From Candidatus Latescibacterota bacterium (GTDB lineage: Bacteria; Latescibacterota; MVCY01), in NCBI GenBank assembly GCA_030608245.1, contig JAUWEO010000001.1, positions 1 through 27,660 on the forward strand: a DNA stretch of 27,660 nucleotides, given 5' to 3'. Shown here in pieces: positions 1-6,426 of the stretch. Made by a program: the position numbers and the translations under genes. Position 1 is the first letter of the stretch; each line of letters opens with the position of its first letter. The notes beneath the pieces are model-generated. The model did not search any database, had not been told where the DNA came from, and saw only the letters and a program-made list of their open reading frames with translations.

Positions 1-408
1 GGGCACAATGCCCATTCCTACCTCATTAGACACCAGGACCACATGACACCCCTTGATTTGGCTCAACACCATCGTGAAATCGTCCAATAACTGCGTCATC
101 TTTTTCTCTTCATATTTCAGGATTAGATTGGACAACCACAGGGTGAGACAATCTATTAGGATCACCTCGTAGTTTTTGGCCTTTTGTTCCAGCAGTTGGG
201 CAATGTGGATGGGTTCTTCAACTGTCTCCCAGTCGGGCCCTCTGCGGGTCCGGTGTTCAGCGATTCTGTTTTTCATCTCTTGATCTCGTGCTTCCGCAGT
301 GGCCACAAAGAGTTTCTTGCCGCCCAACCGATTTGCCGAATTTAAGGCATAGGAGCTCTTGCCGCTTCGTACTCCCCCTAATATCAGGTAACGCTTGCCA
401 GGTTCCAT
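1..408 (-). CDS. cobU: Bifunctional adenosylcobinamide kinase / adenosylcobinamide-phosphate guanylyltransferase CobU (3' end outside window)
   Basis: CobU phosphorylates adenosylcobinamide and then transfers GMP to it, giving AdoCbi-GDP, the activated ring used for nucleotide-loop assembly in cobalamin salvage. The first 136 codons are visible and the rest runs off the window edge. The P-loop GGVRSGKS lies at residues 11-18. Family hallmarks follow: the ATAEARDQEM strand with RI..H...R, then W.TVEEP, then LIDCLTLWLSNL, then VSNEVGMGIVP at the cut edge. The ATG at 408 is preceded by AAGGAG with an 8-base spacer, so the start is secure. It follows the BtuD-type gene by about 60 bases on the same strand, so it is probably read from the B12-riboswitch transcript as the salvage step after import. 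The family call is very sure; catalysis cannot be judged because the C-terminal part is missing. Confidence 0.95.
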   Translation of the reverse strand, partial: MEPGKRYLILGGVRSGKSSYALNSANRLGGKKLFVATAEARDQEMKNRIAEHRTRRGPDWETVEEPIHIAQLLEQKAKNYEVILIDCLTLWLSNLILKYEEKKMTQLLDDFTMVLSQIKGCHVVLVSNEVGMGIVP

Positions 409-467
409 TGGTATGACTCCTTCAAGACATCGACGGTATTGCCTGAGCCGCTTCTTAGGAGTTGATC

Positions 468-1292
468 TTAACCTTTATCAGTTCTGTTGAGTTGGTTACT
501 CTTGGCCTTCAATATGGCTTCCGGTACCAAACAGATAAGCGGTTTTGACACAACTGGATTTGTTTTCACGACCACAGGGGTTCTGTAAACCTCTTCGATC
601 ACAGGATAGGTGAGAATCTCCTCCGGGGTGCCGATTGAGTGGATTTTCCCTTCTTTCAACAAAATCAGAGTATCGCAGTATAGGCTTGCCAGATTCAAAT
701 CGTGAAGGACTATAACTATGGTAAGGCTGTTTTCGTGGTTTAGTTTTCTCACCAAGTCGAGAACCTTAACCTGATGGCCGATATCCAGATGGGCGGTAGG
801 TTCATCTAACAGAAGCAATTGAGGTTCTTGAGCAAGGGCACGAGCGATAGTTGCCAATTGTCTCTCGCCTCCGCTCAACTCAGAAAGGAACCGTTCCCTG
901 AGTTCGAGAACGCCGGCTAAGGCCATTGCCTGTTCAGCCACCTGCTGGTCACCTTCGGTCTCTAAAAATTGGAATTGCCTGCGGTGGGGAATTCTTCCCA
1001 AAAGCACGAATTCCTCTACCGTCATATTCATCCCTGCAGCGGAGGACTGAGGAACAAAGGCCACCTTTTGGGCAAGCTCTTTAAACCCCATTTGACTGAT
1101 CTCTTTTCCGTCAAAAACCATCCTGCCCTTTTGAGGTTTGAGCACCTTGGTTATGGCTTTAAGCAAAGTGGTTTTCCCTGATCCATTGGGGCCGATTACG
1201 CCCAGGAGCTCTCCATCGCCTATTTTAAAGTTGATGTTCTGGAGAACAAATTTTGAATCGTAACCGCAGGACAGGTTGTCTACTTGAAGCAC
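468..1292 (-). CDS. btuD: Vitamin B12 (FecCD-type) ABC transporter ATP-binding protein
   Basis: This 274-residue ATPase should power import of corrinoid from the periplasm, paired with the permease directly upstream. Walker A GPNGSGKTT lies at residues 34-42, the signature LSGGERQ at 139-145, Walker B LLLLDEPT from about 159, and the switch histidine in VLHDLNLA near residue 197. The start is GTG at 1292, which overlaps the permease stop by one base (TAGTG), with AGGAG seven bases upstream. That is a clear case of translational coupling. From sequence alone the family also serves siderophores and haem. The B12 assignment rests on the neighbours: CobU behind, BtuF/BtuC ahead, and the B12 riboswitch at the head of the operon. 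Confidence 0.92.
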   Translation of the reverse strand: MLQVDNLSCGYDSKFVLQNINFKIGDGELLGVIGPNGSGKTTLLKAITKVLKPQKGRMVFDGKEISQMGFKELAQKVAFVPQSSAAGMNMTVEEFVLLGRIPHRRQFQFLETEGDQQVAEQAMALAGVLELRERFLSELSGGERQLATIARALAQEPQLLLLDEPTAHLDIGHQVKVLDLVRKLNHENSLTIVIVLHDLNLASLYCDTLILLKEGKIHSIGTPEEILTYPVIEEVYRTPVVVKTNPVVSKPLICLVPEAILKAKSNQLNRTDKG

Positions 1293-2311
1293 TATTTGTC
1301 TCCTAAAGGGATGAGCTGGCGTCTGGTCAAAGCGTATACGAAAAGAATTCCCCCAATAATGCCCGTAACCACACCTACCGGCAACTCCATCGGAGCGATA
1401 ATCGTCCTGGCCAGGGTATCACAGAGAATAAGAAAAGCCGCTCCGGACAGATAGGAGGCGACGAGCAGAATCCTGTGATCTGATCCTACAAGCATACGCA
1501 TAAAATGTGGGACTACCAGACCTACGAATCCAATTATGCCCGCCACCGCCACACTACAGCCAGTGAGTAAAGATGCCAGGATAAAAAGCAATCTCTTGGA
1601 CCTTTCTATATTTACACCAAGATGGAGCGCCTCCTCTTCTCCTAAGGAAAAGGCGTTGAGGTCTATGGAGAAAAGGTAGGAGATAATCAATCCAATGAGA
1701 GAAATCGCCAGGGCTATTTTTATAAGAAACCATTGGGATGTTTCCAGGGAGCCCATTGTCCAGAAGATAATGCCGTGGAGATCTTCAATGCGGGAAACAG
1801 CCATAATAAGCATGATTAAAGAGGAACAGATAAAGCTTATCATTACTCCGGTGAGCAAAAGCCCCTGGATTCTTAACAGCCCTTTTTTCAAGCTCATCAT
1901 GTAAACGGCAAAGATGACGGTGATCGCCCCCAGGAATCCACTTGCTGGAAGAGCGAGAATCCCCAAGGTGTTGGTTAATCGCAACAGAATACTGAGACAT
2001 ACGCCCAGTGCAGCTCCCCCGGAGATACCTAAAGTATAAGGTTCAACCAGGGGGTTACGAAACATTCCCTGCAGGATAACCCCGGCGATGCTCAAGGCAC
2101 CACCTACCGCGAGACCTAATAAGATGCGGGGCAAGCGAATGCCGAAAACGATACTATGTTCGATATTACTACCTTCTCGATGAAATAAAGAGATAATTTC
2201 TCTAAATGGGATGCGGACTGAGCCCACACACAGCGAAAACGCAGCTACTACGGAAAGAATGCCGGTCAGAATCAATATCCACAGCAGCCAGCGAAGAAGT
2301 CTCTTATTCAC
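1292..2311 (-). CDS. btuC: Vitamin B12 (FecCD-family) ABC transporter permease
   Basis: A 339-residue inner-membrane permease of the FecCD/BtuC family, with roughly nine to ten hydrophobic segments, the usual length. Recognisable family stretches include RLPRILLGLAVGGALSIAGV early, NPLVEPYTLGISGGAALG, the cytoplasmic coupling region around GEEEALHLG, GFVGLVVPHFMR, and a C-terminal ELPVGVVTGIIGGILF. The start is GTG at 2311, preceded by AGGAG with a six-base spacer. The gene begins 12 bases after the BtuF-like gene ends and overlaps the ATPase start by one base. It should form the membrane channel of a BtuCD-F type importer. Substrate identity is inferred from the operon. Confidence 0.94.
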   Translation of the reverse strand: MNKRLLRWLLWILILTGILSVVAAFSLCVGSVRIPFREIISLFHREGSNIEHSIVFGIRLPRILLGLAVGGALSIAGVILQGMFRNPLVEPYTLGISGGAALGVCLSILLRLTNTLGILALPASGFLGAITVIFAVYMMSLKKGLLRIQGLLLTGVMISFICSSLIMLIMAVSRIEDLHGIIFWTMGSLETSQWFLIKIALAISLIGLIISYLFSIDLNAFSLGEEEALHLGVNIERSKRLLFILASLLTGCSVAVAGIIGFVGLVVPHFMRMLVGSDHRILLVASYLSGAAFLILCDTLARTIIAPMELPVGVVTGIIGGILFVYALTRRQLIPLGDK

Positions 2312-2323
2312 CTATGTCTCCTG

Positions 2324-3238
2324 CTATTCCCTTGGCGGTGTGTTTGGCGCAATTTTACCTGTTATCTCAGGATGAAAAATATCAGCGAATTCTTCCAGGG
2401 TCTCGACAAAACTGAGGGGGGTGGGGCTACAAACCTTATCGGAATCAACGATATGGATATTGTTGTTCTTCACTGCATTCATGGTTTTAAATCTCTGCCA
2501 CATTTCCTTTTCTTGTTCACCGACCACTCCCATGGTGACAATAAGAATTATGTCTGGGTTTTGTCTGATGACCTTCTCTCGGCTGTAAAGTCCGCTTGTC
2601 GTTCCCCGGGCAATATTGATCCCCCCAGCCAGTTCGATCAGTTCATTTATGAAAGAATTCTCAATAACAGTAAACAACGGATTGGCCCCTACTTGCATGA
2701 AGACATTGGGCTTGGGCAGCCTCTCAATTACAGTTCTCACCCGCTCTATCTGCTCTGTTGCCCTTCTTACTATATCCCGGGCTTTTTCTTGTTCACTTAC
2801 GAGCTCACCTAACTGGAGGAAAATTTGACAGATTTGGGAAAAATTCTGGGTCTGGGAAAGTTCTGTCACCTTTATGCCTAAACTTCGCAGTTTCTCCACC
2901 TGTTTGGAATCGGTCAAAGAGGTAGCCAGAACTAAATCTGGTTTGAGGCTTACAATTTTTTCCACATCAACCTTAATCACTGTTCCTATCTTCTGCTTTT
3001 TCTTCGCCTCAGGAGGGCTCTGGCAGTATTTGGTGTTAGCCACAAGTCTATCCTCCACACCCAGGAGATAAAGCTCTTCGGTTATTGCAGGGCCTAAAGA
3101 GATTATCCTTTGTGGGGGATTGAGCAGTTCTGTCTCCCTTCGTAAGTCGTCCGTTGCTTTTATTGGGAAGCAGAAGCCTCCACTTGGAGAGCTAATCACC
3201 AATATTGGTATCAAAACTAACCCTATAGATTTTCGCAT
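2324..3238 (-). CDS. btuF: Periplasmic corrinoid-binding protein of the BtuF/FecB-like family
   Basis: A 304-residue solute-binding protein that would hand corrinoid to the BtuCD-type importer encoded just downstream. The N terminus has a short basic region and a hydrophobic stretch typical of a signal peptide (about residues 1-24). The class III binding-protein fold is recognisable: PQRIISLGPAITEELYLLG near residue 42, VDVEKIVSLKPDLVLA near 89, and NELIELAGGINIA near 198. The ATG at 3238 overlaps the end of the upstream PP-ATPase gene by 16 bases and has GGAGG nine bases before it. I see no lipobox, so it is probably soluble in the periplasm. The family is sure; the B12 substrate is inferred from context. 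Confidence 0.9.
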   Translation of the reverse strand: MRKSIGLVLIPILVISSPSGGFCFPIKATDDLRRETELLNPPQRIISLGPAITEELYLLGVEDRLVANTKYCQSPPEAKKKQKIGTVIKVDVEKIVSLKPDLVLATSLTDSKQVEKLRSLGIKVTELSQTQNFSQICQIFLQLGELVSEQEKARDIVRRATEQIERVRTVIERLPKPNVFMQVGANPLFTVIENSFINELIELAGGINIARGTTSGLYSREKVIRQNPDIILIVTMGVVGEQEKEMWQRFKTMNAVKNNNIHIVDSDKVCSPTPLSFVETLEEFADIFHPEITGKIAPNTPPRE

Positions 3239-4203
3239 CCTACTAGACCTCCAGGACGATATGACGACAGATCCTCTTTAGTTCTTCCGCAGATGCGACA
3301 GTGAAGTGCTCGCTTGTCCATACCCGCACCACAGAAAGGACACTCCAATTCTTCCCCTTGAGGAGAGGGTATTTCTCCCACTACCTTTTTATAAACCTCA
3401 TAGTAATAAAGATGCTCCCGGTTTAGAAACCTTATCGAATAGTTCTTTTGCTTCCTCTGGAATTCCTCGTCGGATATCTCAGACTCGATAGTCCCTCTTA
3501 GAGTACTGAAACCGGATCCCAACTCAATGGGTCTTTTCTCCTGCCAGAGAATCTGGTGTGGCAAATTCCCCTCGAATGACTTTCTCAATATCCACTTGCC
3601 CCAGGTTTTCCCCTCTTCTCTCACCACTTTCAGGGCTGGTTCTATTCCCAGAGCGAATTCTACGAACTCTTCATCCAGAAACGGCTGTTCTGTGCTAATC
3701 CCTAATGTTTTACCCAAGGAGACGGAGTTGAAACGCATCCTTTTAGCTAAGCGGGGAAGATAGGATTTAAGGTCAAGATCGAACATATAAGAATATCCGC
3801 AGAAGAGCTCATCTGCACCATCCCCTGTCATAACCGAGGATGCCCCTTTTTCTTTTGCCAGTTGGAGGGCAAAATAAGTAGCCAGATCGTTGGGAATGGC
3901 CGGATCAAAGGTCCTTAAGATCCTAATCACCTGGGGGATGGCCTCAAGGGCCTTCTGGATTTCCACCCTCACAGAAGGATGTTCCATTCCCAGATAAGTG
4001 GCAGTCAGGCGTGCATACTCCGAATCCTCGCCGTAGGAACCCAGGGAAACGGTGAACAGAGAGACCTGGGGAGAAAGCGAAGCGAGGATGCTGGAATCCA
4101 GGCCTCCGGAGAAAAGGATTCCTTCGGCTTCATGCTTTGCTACAGCCTCCTTCAGCTTCTTTTTTAAATCTATAAGGATTTTTGAATATCTCTGAGTAGT
4201 CAT
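3223..4203 (-). CDS. Asparagine-synthetase-like PP-loop ATPase with C-terminal zinc ribbon, in a B12 operon
   Basis: A 326-residue protein equivalent to the synthetase half of class B asparagine synthetase. The PP-loop SGGLDSS is at residues 32-38, TGDGADELFCGY at 126-137, and the product-side motif QPFLDEEFVEFAL at 173-185, followed by the conserved KWILRK and LP..ILW..K region. The N-terminal glutamine amidotransferase domain of AsnB is absent, so it cannot hydrolyse glutamine by itself. A C-terminal zinc ribbon is added, with Cys288, Cys291, Cys302 and Cys305. Family chemistry is adenylation of a carboxylate followed by amine attack; the substrate here is unknown. It sits between corrinoid genes on a riboswitch-controlled transcript, so amidation or ligation of a corrinoid or a related carboxylate is a reasonable inference. 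The cobD remnant ends 15 bases before its ATG. Family confidence is high, role unknown. Confidence 0.85.
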   Translation of the reverse strand: MTTQRYSKILIDLKKKLKEAVAKHEAEGILFSGGLDSSILASLSPQVSLFTVSLGSYGEDSEYARLTATYLGMEHPSVRVEIQKALEAIPQVIRILRTFDPAIPNDLATYFALQLAKEKGASSVMTGDGADELFCGYSYMFDLDLKSYLPRLAKRMRFNSVSLGKTLGISTEQPFLDEEFVEFALGIEPALKVVREEGKTWGKWILRKSFEGNLPHQILWQEKRPIELGSGFSTLRGTIESEISDEEFQRKQKNYSIRFLNREHLYYYEVYKKVVGEIPSPQGEELECPFCGAGMDKRALHCRICGRTKEDLSSYRPGGLVGCENL

Positions 4204-4218
4204 AGGTGAAAATAGTGG

Positions 4219-4518
4219 TTACAGGCCCAGATAGATCAATCCTGACACACCGTTTCCGATGAGAACGGTCTCCGGATCAATCTGGTGGTGGGTTGAAAGC
4301 TTTTCCACCAGATCGGAGCATTGAGGGTCCGGATAATGAACGATAGACCGCAGATGCCTTTTTAATCCTTTCTCTACAGGGGATGGGGGCCCCAGCGGAT
4401 TGATGTTGGCACTAAAATCTAAGAACGTACTTTCAGGTAGTCCGAACTCCAGAGCCGCTACCCTGAGGCTTCCTCCGTGACTATTATTGTTCAATTCCCT
4501 CTCTGGCTCCGACTCCAT
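4219..4518 (-). pseudogene. cobD: Truncated cobD (L-threonine-O-3-phosphate decarboxylase), N-terminal remnant
   Basis: A 99-codon remnant of the PLP-dependent decarboxylase that makes aminopropanol phosphate for the cobalamin side chain. The visible part matches the CobD N terminus: NSHGGSLRVAA, LDFSANINPLGPPSPV, HYPDPQCSDL, and HQIDPETVLIGNGVSGLIYL, which is the start of the aminotransferase-fold core. A full enzyme is about 350-365 residues with its PLP lysine near residue 216, and everything after about residue 96 is missing. Only 15 bases separate the stop from the next ATG, so the remainder cannot be hidden in another frame here. The start overlaps the cobO-like remnant by 35 bases. It is most likely a deletion relic; an assembly error is the main alternative. 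Confidence 0.85.
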
Positions 4519-4849
4519 TCTGGTAGTAATGCTTCACCTCCTGCATCTCTGTCACCAGATCTGCCCGCTCGACGATCTGCCTAGGAGCATACCGTCCAGT
4601 GATCACCAGCTCCACGGTCTCAGGTTTCAGGTTGATTAAGTCCACCAGCGCTTCAACCGTCAATAGTCCAAAGCGCAGGGCTACTGTGACTTCGTCCAGG
4701 ACAATGATATCGTATTGCCCTGAGCACATCGCCTCCAGGGTCTTTAGTTCCCCTGAGGGCTGTCCTTTCATGAACTGTCCGATATATGTCCTCAGGCCTC
4801 TGGGGAAACTGCAGCCTGTTGGCTTCCAGCTATAGATACGAAATCTCAT
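4484..4849 (-). pseudogene. cobO: Degraded corrinoid adenosyltransferase (CobA/CobO/BtuR family) lacking the P-loop
   Basis: A 121-codon ORF whose second half is clearly the cob(I)yrinic acid a,c-diamide adenosyltransferase: QYDIIVLDEVTVALRFGLL (45-63), ELVITGRYAPRQIVERADLVTEM (80-102, in two recognisable blocks), and KH..QNGV.AREGIE at the end. Intact family members are about 170-200 residues. Two parts are missing. The N-terminal GDGKGKTTAA-type Walker A is replaced by an unrelated 16-residue leader, and about 50-60 residues normally lying between GELK.LE and SG.YD are absent, with the two sides joined in frame at residues 37-43. The first residues are encoded by the inverted repeat at 4795-4838. 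Without a P-loop it should not bind ATP in the normal way. It overlaps the preceding propeller gene by one base (TAATG). Confidence 0.82.
4795..4838 (+). repeat. Inverted repeat copy A, inside the 5' end of the cobO remnant
   Basis: About 44 bases starting GGCCTCTGGGG and ending CCAGCTATAGAT, roughly 80-85% identical to a copy on the opposite strand at 6289-6331. Both copies share a CTGGGG...TTCCAG outer stem and an inner GCC/GGC-type stem with different loop bases, which hints that the fold is conserved. The pair brackets the BtuG-like gene, and this copy marks where cobO homology begins. It is a direct observation; what the repeat is remains unknown. Confidence 0.6.
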
Positions 4850-6258
4850 TATTTCAGCAGCGTTGCCTTTACTGTCTTAGTGCTTCCGTCTACCTCCAGT
4901 TTGATGACATACATACCACTGGAGACCGGCTCTCCTGAAAGGTCTCGGCCGTCCCAGATGGCGAGGTGGGTTCCTGGGTCTTGCTGCTGGCATACCAGGG
5001 TTTTCACCCGCCGGCCCAGCAGGTCGTAGACCTCCAGCCGAAGGAACGACTCTTCCGTTCCGCTGATCTGATATGGGATGACCGTGGAGGCGTTGAACGG
5101 ATTGGGATAATTCTGTCCCAATGAGCTGCCTAGAGGCGTCAGTTCCGGGCTTGTCTGTTCGGCCACGTCAGTGGTTGCTTCGCCCACAAAGGCAATTGAG
5201 TTGGGAGGAAGTCCGGTGGAGATAGGACCTGCGATCAGGTGGTCGTCAAACGTGTCGTAGATGTAAATCCCGGGGTGTTCTGTCGAGCGGTCGGCAACAT
5301 ACAGTTTTCCGATCCCGCTGACTGCGACATTTGCCGCCGAGCTAACCTCTGCCAGTGGGTTCCCGAGGCTTCCATCCACAGGGTTAAACGGTTTCACCAG
5401 TGTATTGGGCCATGTCCCCATCACTAAGACATAGCCTTTGGATGCTGAGACCATCGCCACCCCGGAGAGGTTTCCTTCCAGGTCCGTTTCGCCGATCAGA
5501 ACCCCCTGGTTGGTATCCGTGGCAGTGTCGATCACCTCAATGCCTCCGTCTGTGGGGTCCCACCAACTGCCTGTGCAGGCTACATAGAGTTTCCCACCAA
5601 ACAGGGCCATATCGCAGGGATTTTTCCGCTCCAGCTCGATAGTTTTGACTACACTGTCGCTGGTTATATCTATTATTATGATGAGGCTTAGGTCACCTGG
5701 TCCCCATCCTTTTAATCTCTGGCAGGTTACATAGAGTTTCCCCCCAGCAATGGCCATCGATGACATCTGAGGGACTGCCTCGGCGCTGTCTGTGCCGGCG
5801 TAGGCGACAAAGCCTGACAAATCAACCTCTCCGATCTTATCACCTGTGGAAGGATCGATAACCCACAGGGCTGTGTCGTCATAGCGTGAGACATAGGCCT
5901 TGTGCTCGCTCACAAAGGCGATATCATGGGGATTAGAGTCGTTGCCCATAGACTTCTGGTAAATTATCCCGCTTTCGCCCAAGTTGTCGGGGTCCAGCTT
6001 GATGATGTCATCGGCGCCTTTGCGCTCGATCACATACATATAGCCTTCATAGGCAGTGACTGCGTTGTCGCTGTGGATAGGCAGCAGATCGATTGCGGCG
6101 GTAGTTTCTCCTTCGCTAATGCTTGCCAGGTTTCCGCTGGAATAATCGGTTGTAGTGATCACGGCCATCTGCTCTGCGATAACCTCCTGACCGATTACTG
6201 AGATGCCCAAGACCAATATCGCAGCGAAGAATATCTTCAATATCTTAGTTTTAAGCAT
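4849..6258 (-). CDS. Secreted beta-propeller (YVTN/BtuG-like) with T9SS C-terminal sorting domain, next to BtuB
   Basis: A 469-residue exported protein. The start chosen is the ATG at 6258, with AAGGAGGAG seven bases upstream and a good signal peptide (about residues 1-29). The open frame runs 45 codons further up but that part is not protein-like. Residues about 30-365 form a YVTN/YncE-type propeller with repeated strands such as NPHDIAFV, LWVIDPSTG, MAIAGGKLYVTC, MALFGGKLYVACTG and IGKLYVADR. Residues about 380-469 are a T9SS/FlgD-like sorting domain: LGQNYPNPFN, YDLLGRRVKTL, WDGRDLSG, SSGMYVIKL. BtuG of Bacteroides is a surface propeller, encoded beside btuB, that binds B12 very tightly. 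This gene has the same fold class and neighbour but is exported by a different route. B12 binding is inferred, not shown. Confidence 0.8.
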   Translation of the reverse strand: MLKTKILKIFFAAILVLGISVIGQEVIAEQMAVITTTDYSSGNLASISEGETTAAIDLLPIHSDNAVTAYEGYMYVIERKGADDIIKLDPDNLGESGIIYQKSMGNDSNPHDIAFVSEHKAYVSRYDDTALWVIDPSTGDKIGEVDLSGFVAYAGTDSAEAVPQMSSMAIAGGKLYVTCQRLKGWGPGDLSLIIIIDITSDSVVKTIELERKNPCDMALFGGKLYVACTGSWWDPTDGGIEVIDTATDTNQGVLIGETDLEGNLSGVAMVSASKGYVLVMGTWPNTLVKPFNPVDGSLGNPLAEVSSAANVAVSGIGKLYVADRSTEHPGIYIYDTFDDHLIAGPISTGLPPNSIAFVGEATTDVAEQTSPELTPLGSSLGQNYPNPFNASTVIPYQISGTEESFLRLEVYDLLGRRVKTLVCQQQDPGTHLAIWDGRDLSGEPVSSGMYVIKLEVDGSTKTVKATLLK

Positions 6259-6288
6259 AGTTTTCTCCTCCTTAATTGTAACCCTTTC

Positions 6289-6331
6289 ATTTATAGCTGG
6301 AAACCGTCGGCGGCAGTTTTCCCCAGAGGCC
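6289..6331 (-). repeat. Inverted repeat copy B, in the leader of the BtuG-like gene
   Basis: On the minus strand it begins GGCCTCTGGGG and ends CCAGCTATAAAT, matching copy A (4795-4838) in opposite orientation. It lies about 30 bases upstream of the propeller's ATG, so on the mRNA it could form the same small hairpin (CTGGGG...TTCCAG) in the 5' leader. The 168-base gap between the receptor stop and the propeller start holds this repeat and the ribosome binding site, and no other gene I can support. Confidence 0.6.
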
Positions 6332-6426
6332 CGGCCGGCCCAACCTGATTGGACTCCATGCTGTGTTCCCTCTCTTTTCACCTCCTTTCTCATTAAGTAG
6401 AAAGGTAATTCTGGGAAACCCTAGTC

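Noticed and set aside
2372..2812. Plus-strand open frame of 146 codons antisense to btuF
   Set aside because: Composition and lack of motifs mark it as a shadow of the well-supported btuF frame.
6259..6393. Upstream in-frame extension of the propeller gene (45 more codons)
   Set aside because: The extension is not signal-peptide-like, crosses inverted repeat copy B, and the ATG at 6258 has a strong ribosome binding site and signal peptide.
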